Shown one piece after another: positions 17,666-27,211 of a DNA stretch of 64,000 bases; positions within the stretch are counted from its first letter, which is position 1; each line of letters starts with the position of its first letter. The notes under the pieces are model-generated. The model worked only from the letters and a program-made list of their open reading frames with translations, was not told where the DNA came from and made no database searches. The position numbers were made by a program, and so were the translations under genes. The stretch comes from Anaerolineae bacterium (GTDB taxonomy: Bacteria > Chloroflexota > Anaerolineae > Anaerolineales > UBA4823), in assembly GCA_003327455.1 (NCBI GenBank), contig QOQU01000002.1, positions 295,963 to 359,962 on the forward strand, read 5' to 3'.

Positions 17666-18309
17666 AAAAAGACTTTCTCTCTCTTGATCGACCGAATCTA
17701 CTGGCTCAACGGGTTCAAGAATTGCGAGAGCAATTGGTTGTTGAGAATCCAGAGCAGCTTGCGACGAACACTGCCACCAGGTTTTCCGTTAACGAAGATG
17801 GGAAGGGACATTTCCGATTCCCATATTGGCAGGACGAGATCCTTCTGCCGGTCCCTGCCTTTCTCGCAATCTCCGCTAAAGATCAAAAGGAATTAGGAGT
17901 AGCACATCAGGCGTTAATTCTATATTATTTCATCACTGCCCGCCCAGCACCGTTGACCGAAAAGTGGGTATCCTTCGCTGAATTGCCTGATGGTCGCTTT
18001 TATAACCAGGCTTTTCAAGGATATACGGGTAACCTGTTGAGGCAACATTTTGGAAATCGGCTCGACAAGCTGGAACAGGCAATTCTAAAACATCAAGGGA
18101 TCGAACATCCATTTGCCGATCGAGCCTATCTCTTTTGGGTTTTTCCACGCGTTCCCTTGCTACTGGTTTACTGGCAAGGCGATGAAGACTTTCCACCCAA
18201 TTATCAGATTTTATTCGATGCCTGTGTGGCATCCTATCTACCCACAGATGCCTGTGCCATCGCCGGTAGCATGTTGACCAGAAAGCTGATCACTGCCTCA
18301 TCTATGTAG
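17662..18309 (+). CDS. DUF3786 family protein
   Basis: A 215-residue soluble protein I place in DUF3786 from FRFPYWQDEILLP, ALILYYFITARPAPLTEKWVSFAELPDG, FPRVPLLLVYWQGDEDFPPN and ILFDACVASYLPTDAC. The family is found in anaerobes, often near corrinoid or Wood-Ljungdahl genes, and has no established role. It has conserved acidic and aromatic patches but no known catalytic motif. Starts inside the hydrolase stop codon (ATGA), third gene behind the T-box. Confidence 0.75.
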   Translation: MKKDFLSLDRPNLLAQRVQELREQLVVENPEQLATNTATRFSVNEDGKGHFRFPYWQDEILLPVPAFLAISAKDQKELGVAHQALILYYFITARPAPLTEKWVSFAELPDGRFYNQAFQGYTGNLLRQHFGNRLDKLEQAILKHQGIEHPFADRAYLFWVFPRVPLLLVYWQGDEDFPPNYQILFDACVASYLPTDACAIAGSMLTRKLITASSM

Positions 18310-18400
18310 CAGCACGTTGACTTTAGCGAGCACACGTTTACCCCAATGCTTGAGGAGAAACATTCCCCTCGTCCTTAATGTTCCCAAACCTCTTTTTGAG

Positions 18401-19327
18401 TTATGGAAATGGTGTATTGGTAAAAGTAGGCGTAGATATCGGGGTGTCGGTCACCGTTGAGGTTGGAGTGAAGGTAAACGTTGCGGTTGGTGCTGTCGTA
18501 TTGGTCGGAGCAGTTGTGGCTGTAGGAGCAGAGGTAGCCGTGGGGGCTGTGGTTGGCTTGGGGGTGGGGGTTGCCGATTTGGCCGGTGCAGTTACCTGAT
18601 TCTTGACCTTTATTTCCACCCACAGGTAATCTGTACCCTTTTTTCCAACCCCAAAGATGTGGCCAGCATTATCGTTGATCATCCAGGCCCCTTTATAGGT
18701 TCCATCCGCTTTCGGAGCTACCAACTCAATCTGCAAATCAACTGTCTGACCCGGTTGTACTGCTCCAGGAATTGCTACCTGACTTTTTGATCCCAACGGG
18801 TCTCCCGCCACCCATATCAATGTAAAATTTCGCGTCCAGGTGCAACTACCGGCATTCTCAACTCGCCAGATCTTGGTGAACTTTGTCCCACCGGTAAATA
18901 CTGTGCCCGGTGGTACATTGATATCTTGAATGAATTTTGCCAGTAAGCAGGGTAAGGGGGTCGGCGTAATTGGGGTTGGTGTAGGTGGTTCTGGGGTCTC
19001 GGTTGGAGTTTCAGTCGCTGTTGGGGTTTCTGTAGGGGTTGGAGATTGCTCGACGACCGCTTCAATTGGCTCACTGCCATTGTTAATTATCGGCAGAAAA
19101 ACTTTATAGTCTTCGACTGCAAGCTGCTGATAAGCCGTCAAAGTCTCTGCGATCGATGTCCCGATCAGATCCTGAACAGGAGGCGGTAGTTCCGGCGTCG
19201 GCTGTCCGGGTAATACACAGGCAGAGAAACTCAGGGCTAACCAGGCAAGACAAAACAATCCCCCCAATAATCGCCAGGAAGCTGCAATAAATTTCTTCCT
19301 GTTTAATGAACTGAGTTTCCCGTTCAT
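18401..19327 (-). CDS. Lipoprotein with NBR1-type Ig-like domain
   Basis: A 308-residue secreted lipoprotein. Basic N-terminus, hydrophobic stretch and lipobox LSFSAC near residue 36, then a Pro-rich region, a Thr/Pro/Glu linker (about 105-125), one NBR1-like Ig domain (about 130-245: FIQDINVPPGTVF, TKIWRVENAGSCTW, GTYKGAWMINDNAG), and a C-terminal Thr/Ala/Pro stalk. Such domains occur in extracytoplasmic Chloroflexota proteins, probably in protein binding. Start chosen where ATG overlaps the mutS stop (ATGA) with AAGGAGAAAGG upstream. The base composition of the tails is G-rich on the plus strand because of repeated Pro/Thr codons. Confidence 0.85.
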   Translation of the reverse strand: MNGKLSSLNRKKFIAASWRLLGGLFCLAWLALSFSACVLPGQPTPELPPPVQDLIGTSIAETLTAYQQLAVEDYKVFLPIINNGSEPIEAVVEQSPTPTETPTATETPTETPEPPTPTPITPTPLPCLLAKFIQDINVPPGTVFTGGTKFTKIWRVENAGSCTWTRNFTLIWVAGDPLGSKSQVAIPGAVQPGQTVDLQIELVAPKADGTYKGAWMINDNAGHIFGVGKKGTDYLWVEIKVKNQVTAPAKSATPTPKPTTAPTATSAPTATTAPTNTTAPTATFTFTPTSTVTDTPISTPTFTNTPFP

Positions 19328-21912
19328 GACCTTTCTCCTTTTACATACTTGCTTCGCCATTCGTAAATCTTATTCAGCGCTTCTATCGGGGTTAATGAAT
19401 TTGGATCCAGTTCTCTTAATTCTTTTAGAAGCGGGCTCTGTTCTGGAAAAAGAGCCAACTGTTGTGGATAAGATGGTTGCACCTGCACGGCTTTACCAGC
19501 CGATTTCTCCAGTTGTTTGAGTATTTCATTTGCCCGCTGTAGAACCGCTTTTGGTAAACCGGCAAGTTGGGCAACATGAATCCCATAAGAGCGATCAGAC
19601 CCTCCCTCAATGATCTTATGCAAAAAGATCACTTTCCCATCCACCTCACTAACAGCTACATTGCGATTGGTTACACCGGGCAATAAGTCCGCCAACTGGA
19701 TTAACTCATGGTAATGGGTGGCAAATAGTGTTTTTGCTCGCAGCTTTGGATGATTATGGATATATTCTACGATCGCCCAGGCAATCGAAACTCCATCATA
19801 CGTACTGGTGCCGCGTCCAATCTCATCCAAAATTAGCAGACTACGCGATGTAGCATGATGTAAGATATTCGCTGTCTCAATCATTTCGACCATAAAGGTC
19901 GATTGACCGGCATGGATCTCATCTTGAGCGCCAATGCGGGTAAAGATGCGATCAACTACTCCAATTCTTGCTTCAGACGCCGGTACATAACTCCCTATTT
20001 GCGCCAGCAAAACAATTAAAGCCACTTGACGCAAATAAGTAGATTTCCCACTCATATTCGGCCCTGTGATAATCTGAATCCGCTCACCATCCTTAAACTC
20101 GGTGTCATTGGGCACGAATTTATCCCCACTGAGGGTTTTTTCCACAACTGGATGGCGGCCATTGCGAATTTCAAGAACATCCTCTTCAACTACTTGAGGA
20201 CAGGTATAGTGGTTTAATACCGCAACTTCGGCAAGGCTACTGACCACATCTAATTCAGCCAGAAAGCGGGCAGTCTCCAGCAAGCGGTCTTTTCCTTGTG
20301 ATATTCGGCGGCATAACTCGCGAAATAACTTTTCTTCAATTTCCCGAATTCGATCTTCCGCATTCAGGACAAGGGTCTCATAGTCTTTCAATTCAGGTGT
20401 GATGTAGCGTTCTGCATTAACCAGGGTCTGTTTACGGATATAAGTGGATGGCACCATCTCCCGATTTGCGTGAGTAACCTCAATGTAATAGCCAAAAACC
20501 TTGTTGTAACCAACTTTAAGAGACTTAATTCCGGTCCGCTCACGCTCCACATTCTCAAGATTGGCGATCCACTCTCTTGCCGACTGAGATTTTTCTATGA
20601 TCTCATCCAATTCCACCGAATAGCCCGCCCTAAAGATTCCAATACTCTGTAAAGTTGCTGGTGGTGAATCAACCAGAGCACGCTCCAACAATTCCCGCTC
20701 CTCTACACAGAGGCTCAAAGTGTGCTCCATCACTTCTGTAATTTCAGGCTTCTCGGCAAGAATGCCCGCCAGCTTTTCTAATTGTTGCAAACTGGCTCGA
20801 AGGGCTGCTAAATCTCGAGGTTGAGCCAGGCCCCCAACAATCCGATTAACCAATCGTTCCAGATCAACGAAGGGTTTCAACGCGTTGCGAACAGCAGTGC
20901 GGAAAATTCCATCGTGATAAAAAAAACCAATCCTCTGTTGACGGTTCTGAATACGCTGTACGTCAAGCAAAGGTTGATGGACCCACTGTCGAAGCAATCT
21001 TGCCCCCATAGGGGTAACTGTTAGATCGATTACCCCCAACAGAGTACCACGACTGCTCGCATTGCGGATTGTCTCGGTTAACTCCAGGTTACGCCGCGTT
21101 GCGGCGTCAAGAATCATGAAATCATCCAGGGAATAGCTTTTCAGATGAGTGAGCAGGTTTAGCGCTTGAGGTTGATTCTCACGCAGATACTGTAAAATCG
21201 CACCAGCAGCCTGAATCCCGCAAGTATAGCCTTTCAAACCGAAACCATCCAGGGAAGCTACCTCAAAATGGCGCAACAATTCTTGCTCACACCGTCCAAA
21301 CTCAAAGCGCCAATGCGGTAACGGTGTCCGATGTCCCGAATAGCCTAATTCATCGAGAAAAGAATCAACGCAGAGCGTCTCGGCTGGTTGTAAGCGATTG
21401 AGTTCCGCTCGCAACCCGGCCAGAACATCTCCATCTCGAAACTCCGCTACTTGAAATTCACCTGTGGTAATGTCAGCATAGGCAATTCCAGCGCGCTGGT
21501 TATCTGCCTCCACGATGACGCTTGCCAGATAATTGTTTGCGGTGGTCGGTAAGAGATTGGGTTCAATGACAGTACCAGGTGTCACTACCCGCACAACCTG
21601 ACGCTCAAATAAACCCCGGTTCGGTTGATCGCCAACCTGCTCACAAATCGCAACATGGTATCCTTTTTCGATCAGACGGGCGAGATAATTTTCGACCGCA
21701 TGATACGGAATACCTGCCATTGGCACACGCACCCCTTTGGCAACGCTTCGGGAAGTTAAGACGATATCCAGTTCCCGAGAGGTTATCTCTGCATCTCCAT
21801 CAAACGTTTCATAAAAATCACCCAGACGGAAAAATAGAATGGCGTTGGGATATTGCTTCTTGATTTCCAGATATTGTTTTCGGATGGGTGAAATCTCATT
21901 GTTCTGTGACAT
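19324..21912 (-). CDS. mutS: DNA mismatch repair protein MutS
   Basis: An 862-residue MutS1. Visible: mismatch-reading Phe-x-Glu in GDFYETF (residues 33-35), connector and lever domains, clamp, ATPase Walker A TGPNMSGKSTYLRQ (about 610), LLILDEIGRGTSTYDG (Walker B and signature) and ATHYHEL, then a C-terminal helix-turn-helix dimerisation region. Full length. Weak GAAAG ribosome site. mutL is not in the window; the downstream partner is the NBR1 lipoprotein, coupled by ATGA. Confidence 0.97.
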   Translation of the reverse strand: MSQNNEISPIRKQYLEIKKQYPNAILFFRLGDFYETFDGDAEITSRELDIVLTSRSVAKGVRVPMAGIPYHAVENYLARLIEKGYHVAICEQVGDQPNRGLFERQVVRVVTPGTVIEPNLLPTTANNYLASVIVEADNQRAGIAYADITTGEFQVAEFRDGDVLAGLRAELNRLQPAETLCVDSFLDELGYSGHRTPLPHWRFEFGRCEQELLRHFEVASLDGFGLKGYTCGIQAAGAILQYLRENQPQALNLLTHLKSYSLDDFMILDAATRRNLELTETIRNASSRGTLLGVIDLTVTPMGARLLRQWVHQPLLDVQRIQNRQQRIGFFYHDGIFRTAVRNALKPFVDLERLVNRIVGGLAQPRDLAALRASLQQLEKLAGILAEKPEITEVMEHTLSLCVEERELLERALVDSPPATLQSIGIFRAGYSVELDEIIEKSQSAREWIANLENVERERTGIKSLKVGYNKVFGYYIEVTHANREMVPSTYIRKQTLVNAERYITPELKDYETLVLNAEDRIREIEEKLFRELCRRISQGKDRLLETARFLAELDVVSSLAEVAVLNHYTCPQVVEEDVLEIRNGRHPVVEKTLSGDKFVPNDTEFKDGERIQIITGPNMSGKSTYLRQVALIVLLAQIGSYVPASEARIGVVDRIFTRIGAQDEIHAGQSTFMVEMIETANILHHATSRSLLILDEIGRGTSTYDGVSIAWAIVEYIHNHPKLRAKTLFATHYHELIQLADLLPGVTNRNVAVSEVDGKVIFLHKIIEGGSDRSYGIHVAQLAGLPKAVLQRANEILKQLEKSAGKAVQVQPSYPQQLALFPEQSPLLKELRELDPNSLTPIEALNKIYEWRSKYVKGERS

Positions 21913-21969
21913 ACTTTCATTCTAAATTGGGTTGGCACTTTCGACAAGAGAGCAAAAGACGAAAAAGAT

Positions 21970-21998
21970 TTGTCTTTTTTACCAACTCAAGCTATAAT
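21970..21998 (+). promoter_or_regulatory. Promoter for the ABC ATPase gene
   Basis: TTGTCT (21970-21975), 17-base spacer, TATAAT (21993-21998), about 35 bases before the start codon, in the divergent region with mutS. Confidence 0.6.
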
Positions 21999-22033
21999 AC
22001 AGCCACTATACAAATAACGAAAGGAGAAAAACC

Positions 22034-23134
22034 ATGGCTAGCGTCACATTCGACCACGTGACAAAGAAGTTCGGCGATGTCGTTGCCGTCAACGACTTAA
22101 ATATTCACATCGAAGATAAGGAATTTTTGGTTTTGGTCGGCCCTTCAGGTTGTGGAAAATCGACCGCGCTGCGCTGTTTAGCTGGATTGGAAGACGTCAC
22201 CTCCGGGCGAATTTTAATCGGCGATCAGGTGGTAAATGATATTCCCCCCAAAGACCGCGATATCGCAATGGTCTTTCAGTCCTATGCTCTTTACCCCCAC
22301 ATGACCGTTTTTGACAACATGGCCTTTGCTTTGAAGCTGCGCAAAGTACCAAAAGACGAAATCAAGCGCCGGGTGCATCAGGCAGCTGAACTATTAGGCA
22401 TTCAAGACCTGCTGAACCGCCGCCCTCGCCAGCTTTCGGGAGGACAACGTCAACGAGTAGCCGTTGGTCGAGCCATTGTGCGCGAGCCTAAGGTTTTTCT
22501 CTTTGACGAACCACTTTCTAACCTGGACGCAAAGTTGCGGGTGGAAACGCGCGCCAACATCAGCAAGTTACACCTTCAGCTCCAAACCACCTTTATTTAC
22601 GTCACACACGACCAGGTTGAAGCGATGACAATGGCTTCACGTATTGCGGTCATCAACTTCGGTGTCCTGCAACAGATTGACACACCCCAGAACCTGTACG
22701 ACAAACCGAATAATCTTTTTGTGGCGGGCTTTATTGGGTCACCCGCAATGAATTTCTTCCCTGCTCATATCCGTCGCGACAACGGCAAGATGGTTGTAGA
22801 CGGCAAAACCTTTGCGGTTGAGATTCCCGCTGATCGCCACAGCATTTATGCTCCATATATTGATAAACCGGTCATTCTGGGTATTCGCCCCGAAGATATC
22901 TATAACCCTCAATTCGCTCCACCCGGAATTCTCGCCCAACCGGTTGAAGCTGTCGTTGACGTAACTGAGTTGATGGGCAACGAAATCTTCGTCTATCTGA
23001 AAAGCGGCGATCATAGCTTTATTGCTCGGGTCGATCCCCGCTCTCGCTACACAATCAATGAAAGAACACAAGTGGTTTTCAATATGGCGAACATGCACAT
23101 CTTTGATCCGACAACCGAACTGGCGGTTCGTTAG
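22034..23134 (+). CDS. ugpC: Sugar ABC transporter ATP-binding protein (UgpC/MalK/MsmX type)
   Basis: A 366-residue ATPase. Walker [10 protein letters not shown] (37-45), Q-loop [14 protein letters not shown], signature [14 protein letters not shown], Walker [18 protein letters not shown]-loop [10 protein letters not shown], then a C-terminal MalK-type TOBE/regulatory domain with GIRPEDI. No permease or binding protein lies beside it, which fits a shared ATPase that energises several sugar importers, as MsmX does (inference). AAAGGAG precedes the ATG. gpmA follows 76 bases later. Confidence 0.93.
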   Translation: MASVTFDHVTKKFGDVVAVNDLNIHIEDKEFLVLVGPSGCGKSTALRCLAGLEDVTSGRILIGDQVVNDIPPKDRDIAMVFQSYALYPHMTVFDNMAFALKLRKVPKDEIKRRVHQAAELLGIQDLLNRRPRQLSGGQRQRVAVGRAIVREPKVFLFDEPLSNLDAKLRVETRANISKLHLQLQTTFIYVTHDQVEAMTMASRIAVINFGVLQQIDTPQNLYDKPNNLFVAGFIGSPAMNFFPAHIRRDNGKMVVDGKTFAVEIPADRHSIYAPYIDKPVILGIRPEDIYNPQFAPPGILAQPVEAVVDVTELMGNEIFVYLKSGDHSFIARVDPRSRYTINERTQVVFNMANMHIFDPTTELAVR

Positions 23135-23188
23135 CATAAAATACGCATAGAAGGAAATAAATTGCTGCCTCAGTTTCAGTATATCTTT

Positions 23189-23208
23189 ATGTAAAACGGA
23201 GTTTACAT
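23189..23208 (+). promoter_or_regulatory. Hairpin presenting the gpmA ribosome-binding site
   Basis: ATGTAAA (23189-23195) and TTTACAT (23202-23208) can pair, leaving ACGGAG, which contains the GGAG ribosome site, in the loop. It may tune translation of gpmA. Confidence 0.35.
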
Positions 23209-23210
23209 CC

Positions 23211-23975
23211 ATGTCAGAAACGCCTGCACATAAACTCGTATTAGTCCGTCATGGACAAAGTGTTTGGAATCTCGAAAATCGCTTCACGGGTTGGACTGAT
23301 GTCGGTTTAACCGAACAGGGAGTTCAAGAGGCGATCTACGCTGGTCAGATGTTGCGTGACCAGAACTATCAATTCGACATAGCATTCACCTCTGTCCTCA
23401 AACGAGCTATTAAGACGCTCTGGATTATCCTCGAAGAGATGAATCTCGAATGGCTGCCTGTGATCAATGCCTGGCAACTCAATGAACGTCACTACGGCGC
23501 GCTACAAGGTTTGAACAAGGCTGAAATGGCTGTCAAGTATGGCGAAGCACAGGTCAAACTCTGGCGGAGAAGCTATGACGTTCCACCGCCCGCGCTCGAT
23601 TGGGATGATCCCCGCCACCCTCGCTTCGATCCCCGCTATGCTTCGTTAACTCGGGAGCAACTTCCCAGTTGTGAATCGCTGAAAGACACCGTCAATCGCA
23701 TGTTACCCTACTGGTTCAGCACCATCGCGCCAACCATCAAAAGCGGCAAACGCGTTTTGATCTCAGCACATGGCAATAGCCTTCGGGCGCTGGTCAAATA
23801 TCTGGACAATATCTCTGATGAAGACATTGTGGAGTTAAATATTCCCACCGGAATTCCTCTCGTTTATGAACTCGATGAAGAACTGAAACCCATCACTCAT
23901 TACTATTTAGCCGACGAAGAAACCGTACGGAAAGCTGCTGAAGCAGTGGCGGCTCAAGGGAAAGCGAAAGCGTAA
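23211..23975 (+). CDS. gpmA: 2,3-bisphosphoglycerate-dependent phosphoglycerate mutase
   Basis: A 254-residue glycolytic mutase interconverting 3- and 2-phosphoglycerate. Visible: [20 protein letters not shown] (phospho-His), [29 protein letters not shown], catalytic [11 protein letters not shown] and [12 protein letters not shown]. Length and motifs are canonical for GpmA, clearly distinct from the broader histidine phosphatase at 45.3 kb. A strong terminator follows. Confidence 0.95.
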   Translation: MSETPAHKLVLVRHGQSVWNLENRFTGWTDVGLTEQGVQEAIYAGQMLRDQNYQFDIAFTSVLKRAIKTLWIILEEMNLEWLPVINAWQLNERHYGALQGLNKAEMAVKYGEAQVKLWRRSYDVPPPALDWDDPRHPRFDPRYASLTREQLPSCESLKDTVNRMLPYWFSTIAPTIKSGKRVLISAHGNSLRALVKYLDNISDEDIVELNIPTGIPLVYELDEELKPITHYYLADEETVRKAAEAVAAQGKAKA

Positions 23976-23998
23976 CCCATCGGACCTTGACGATCATT

Positions 23999-24038
23999 AA
24001 AACCGCTCGTTGAACAAATCGCAACGAGCGGTTTTTCT
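23999..24038 (+). terminator. Rho-independent terminator after gpmA
   Basis: AACCGCTCGTTG (24001-24012) pairs with CAACGAGCGGTT (24022-24033), followed by TTTTTCT. The A-run before the stem lets it also work for the convergent DUF1461 operon. Confidence 0.88.
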
Positions 24039-24052
24039 ATCATGCGCGCTTT

Positions 24053-24706
24053 CTATTCAATCTTCCATTTCCAGAGCAAAAGTCCTCCCAACATGGCTAC
24101 CCCCCCAACAAACAAAAAGGTGTCTCGCCAGAAACGTTCTGGAAACAAGCGAATGAGGGTATCCGACCAGAGAAAGGTCCACGTACCGGGTTCGAAAAAG
24201 ACATTATGAAAAGCCACAAAAAAGATACCAAATCCAATAACGACAAAAAGCATGATTCCACCCAGTAACAATAATGTCCAGAGCCCACCGCGCCGCAGTG
24301 CCTGGCGGAATTCCAGCCACCGTCCACTTTTCCAGGCAAAAATGGCGCTTACCAGGAAGAGTATCAGCGACCCATACCACACCTGTAAGGTTGCCCGAAC
24401 CACATTTTTCACGTCCACCATGTGACGCAATTCACGCTGGTTGTAAACCGGACTTCCATCTGCGAAGCGCAGGTTGGCTAAAAACTCAATCCCGGCATCA
24501 TTGAGTAAATACTCCAGTGCTATCCCTGACCAGTAAAGCCGTTCTTGCTTTGTAAAGCCGTATGGATCAGCCGGAAAACCCGGCAGGTTATATTCAATTT
24601 GCAGAAAAATGGGTGTCATGAGTAATCGCACCGCTGTCAGAGTCAGAACTACTGGCGTAAATACACTGATCAGCCACCATAATAGGGTTAAGCCAAAATT
24701 TTTCAT
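24053..24706 (-). CDS. DUF1461 family integral membrane protein
   Basis: A 217-residue protein with about four to five membrane helices: an N-terminal one, a long extracytoplasmic segment containing GFTKQERLYWSGIALEYL and MVDVKNVVRATLQV, then three closely spaced helices toward the C-terminus. The pattern fits DUF1461 (TIGR01906), whose role is unknown, although some lactic acid bacterial members modify lipoproteins (Lit family). The start is the ATG overlapping the previous stop as ATGA with GGAGAG upstream; an open frame continues 20 codons earlier but is unlikely. Confidence 0.82.
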   Translation of the reverse strand: MKNFGLTLLWWLISVFTPVVLTLTAVRLLMTPIFLQIEYNLPGFPADPYGFTKQERLYWSGIALEYLLNDAGIEFLANLRFADGSPVYNQRELRHMVDVKNVVRATLQVWYGSLILFLVSAIFAWKSGRWLEFRQALRRGGLWTLLLLGGIMLFVVIGFGIFFVAFHNVFFEPGTWTFLWSDTLIRLFPERFWRDTFLFVGGVAMLGGLLLWKWKIE

Positions 24707-26277
24707 TGCAAACTCTCCACTTCTCCAGAGAATAGGAACCGCAACATTAATTGATTGGTCATCCACTCAATCGGTGCCCGATCGTCGGTAAATATGATGT
24801 TCGATTCAGGAACAGGTTGCTGATAGATAACATAGCGTTGCATTACTTCAATGAGCAAGGGGTGAATGTCTTGACGCTGATAAAAGTCCAACAAGTTTTG
24901 ATAGAAGTTTTCGACCCGCGTTGGTGTTTTGGTCGCATAGATAATTGAATTGAAGGTATCTGGTAAATCCATGACATAAATCGAGGGGAAGACTGCGTTT
25001 AAAGTCCCCACAAAGCCATCAATCAAACGGCGGTCACCGGGCGCCCGACCCACGTTGATGGCAATCACCCCATCTTCGCTCAGGTGATCGGACAGGATGC
25101 GGAAAAATTCAACCGTGGTCAAATGCCAGGGAATATAGGGGGGGCGATAAGCATCTACAGCGATTAATTGATAGTGATAAGGACTATGCGCAATTCCCCA
25201 ACGACCATCCTGGGCGATTGGATTTAGATTGGGCAGGTTCATTCCAAAGTATTTTTCGCCAATTTCAATGATTTCCGGATCAATTTCGTAACCGTCTATG
25301 GGTATAGCGCCGAAAACGACAGTGGCCTGGCGTGCCGTCGTCCCGGCTGCCAGGCCAATAATCGCTATCCTTCGAATATTACTCGGGTCATAAACTCCCC
25401 CTTCTGCAGACAAGTTGAAAAAGGGAGCTGCCAGAAATTGCTCCCACGGTCCTCCATAAAACAACTCGTCCTCATGCCAGATTGAGTGAATCCCCTGTCC
25501 TTCATTCAATCGAAGGTAGCGATAGCCATTGTTTTCCAACACCTGAATATAGTTATAAGCCGATTCGCTTTCATAAATTTGACCATAGCTGCTCTTGAGT
25601 GGCTTTCCACCTAGAAAAAATAAACAACCCAACAAAATCATCGACATACCACCAAACAAAATTCTGGGTTTTAAACCATATCTCCAGGCTCCTATCAGAC
25701 TGGTCAGGCAAACCAACAAGCCAAAAGCGTAAAATGTGCGATAAGTGCCAACCAATGGAATGGAGACCAGAACCGGGATAAAAGCGCCTAAGAAGGAACC
25801 CAGCGTGGATAGGGCATACAGGCGGCCAGCCGTCTGTCCTGAGGATTGTCGATCGATGACCAACAATCGGATCGCAAAGGGTGAGATCATTCCCAACAAA
25901 GTGACCGGAATGCTAAATAAAATCAACACCACACTAAATGAGCCGAAAAGGATACCAAGATTCAGTTCATCAAACGCCTGCGAGGCAAGGCGCAAGATCG
26001 GTTGAGAAACAAGCGGAATTAAACCGATCGTAAAGCCCCCCCATCCCAGCAGTTGATACATGAACAACACTGCTGGAAAACGATCGGCAAGGTTTCCGCC
26101 GATAAAATAGCCAGCAGCCAGAAAAATTAAGATCAACCCAATAATCGACGCCCAAACGAGATTGCTATTTCCATATACATTGCCGATTAAACGCGAAGCG
26201 CTCATCTCGACAGCCAGCGCTGTCATTCCGCTGATGAAGACGACAACGTATATGAATCTTCTCTCGGACAGGCTCAT
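24703..26277 (-). CDS. Fused MFS-like membrane / spermidine synthase-like protein
   Basis: A 524-residue two-part protein. Residues about 1-215 form seven or so membrane helices (AVEMSASRLIG, YFIGGNLADRFP, PVTLLGMISPFAIRL). The C-terminal 300 residues are a spermidine-synthase-like Rossmann domain: IGLAAGTTARQATVVFG, then acidic YEIDPEIIEIG and AVDAYRPPYIPWHLTT. The usual polyamine-site residues are poorly kept, so the reaction is unknown. ATG at 26277 is preferred over a TTG one codon earlier. Lies 17 bases after the GT2 gene and is coupled to DUF1461 by ATGA. Confidence 0.85.
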   Translation of the reverse strand: MSLSERRFIYVVVFISGMTALAVEMSASRLIGNVYGNSNLVWASIIGLILIFLAAGYFIGGNLADRFPAVLFMYQLLGWGGFTIGLIPLVSQPILRLASQAFDELNLGILFGSFSVVLILFSIPVTLLGMISPFAIRLLVIDRQSSGQTAGRLYALSTLGSFLGAFIPVLVSIPLVGTYRTFYAFGLLVCLTSLIGAWRYGLKPRILFGGMSMILLGCLFFLGGKPLKSSYGQIYESESAYNYIQVLENNGYRYLRLNEGQGIHSIWHEDELFYGGPWEQFLAAPFFNLSAEGGVYDPSNIRRIAIIGLAAGTTARQATVVFGAIPIDGYEIDPEIIEIGEKYFGMNLPNLNPIAQDGRWGIAHSPYHYQLIAVDAYRPPYIPWHLTTVEFFRILSDHLSEDGVIAINVGRAPGDRRLIDGFVGTLNAVFPSIYVMDLPDTFNSIIYATKTPTRVENFYQNLLDFYQRQDIHPLLIEVMQRYVIYQQPVPESNIIFTDDRAPIEWMTNQLMLRFLFSGEVESLQ

Positions 26278-26294
26278 CAATGCTTCCCTTGGGT

Positions 26295-26987
26295 TTATCG
26301 CTCTACACTTGCGAGGAAGAATGCCCGCCCAATTTGAGCATACATTTTTACCCGGTTTAGAAAACCACTCAATGCCCCTCGATGTACTTCGCTGGGTGGA
26401 TGAGACACTCCTCGCCAGATCACCTGCTTACATCGCCAATGGTTACGCAAGCTTGCCACGGTGATGGCGGTTTCTATGCCATAGCCTTCAGCAGCTCTCC
26501 AGCAAATCTTTTCCAGACGCTCTCTCCACAAGCAACGTTGCCCAGAGAGCCATGGCGTTGCCCAATGGCTGAAATCCGAATAAAACTTTCCACCCCGAAA
26601 AATTCCAATGGTCATATCCAAACCATCCACCAATACTGGGAAGACGAGTTCTTCAAGGTGCTGAATCCTCAGCCCCCTCAGGTCTGCGTCGAGCATCAGG
26701 ATTAAATCCGCCTGTGTGGACTGCAAGCCGGAGAATACTGCCTGCCCCTTCCCCCGGTTTTTTGGATGGGTTATTAATCGAATCCGATTGTCACAAACCT
26801 GCGCCTGCACAACCGTCTGGACACTTCCATCTTTTGAGCCATCGTCAACAACGATAATTTCCTGAAGAACCGGAGTCTGACAGACAACCTCTAAAACCCG
26901 CCTGATTCCCTGGGACTCGTTGTAGACCGGAATAATAACTGCTATAGAAGGCAAACTACGATTAGAGATTGAAGGGATAGTGATCAA
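26295..26987 (-). CDS. Glycosyltransferase family 2, short
   Basis: A 230-residue GT-A enzyme. IAVIIPVYNESQGI, EIIVVDDGSKDGS and LILMLDADLRGL (DxD-type metal site) are clear. The length fits dolichol-phosphate-mannose-synthase-like catalytic domains, without membrane anchors. Start codon is TTG with GAGGT five bases upstream; no in-frame ATG is better. First gene of the operon GT2, MFS-spermidine synthase, DUF1461. Confidence 0.85.
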   Translation of the reverse strand: MITIPSISNRSLPSIAVIIPVYNESQGIRRVLEVVCQTPVLQEIIVVDDGSKDGSVQTVVQAQVCDNRIRLITHPKNRGKGQAVFSGLQSTQADLILMLDADLRGLRIQHLEELVFPVLVDGLDMTIGIFRGGKFYSDFSHWATPWLSGQRCLWRERLEKICWRAAEGYGIETAITVASLRNHWRCKQVIWRGVSHPPSEVHRGALSGFLNRVKMYAQIGRAFFLASVER

Positions 26988-27175
26988 GGAAACCTCATTG
27001 GAGACTGTTGTCTTCGACCATCCAACCGACCTTGTTTTCTAAATCAGATTATAATCCATTCTACTCCCCTGACAGGGCAATGTCTATTGCGCATTCCATC
27101 AGCTTGACTAAGCTCATTTCGAGACAGCTATTCTACCTGGCTACTCTAGCAACTCAGCCAGGGTTGAAGGGTGCT

Positions 27176-27184
27176 TGGTATAAT
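27176..27184 (+). promoter_or_regulatory. Extended -10 promoter element for alaS
   Basis: TGG followed by TATAAT (27179-27184), 27 bases before the alaS ATG. No good -35 box at normal spacing, which is common for extended -10 promoters. The 224-base gap to the divergent GT2 gene otherwise holds nothing I can name. Confidence 0.5.
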
Positions 27185-27211
27185 ACTTGTAATACTTGTC
27201 TGAGGTGAGAA

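Noticed and set aside
18375-18623. Open frames on both strands over the 3' end of the NBR1 lipoprotein
   Set aside because: By-products of the Thr/Pro/Ala codon repeats in the real lipoprotein frame.
27008-27208. A 66-codon open frame before alaS
   Set aside because: Holds the alaS -10 region and shows no protein-like composition or ribosome site.
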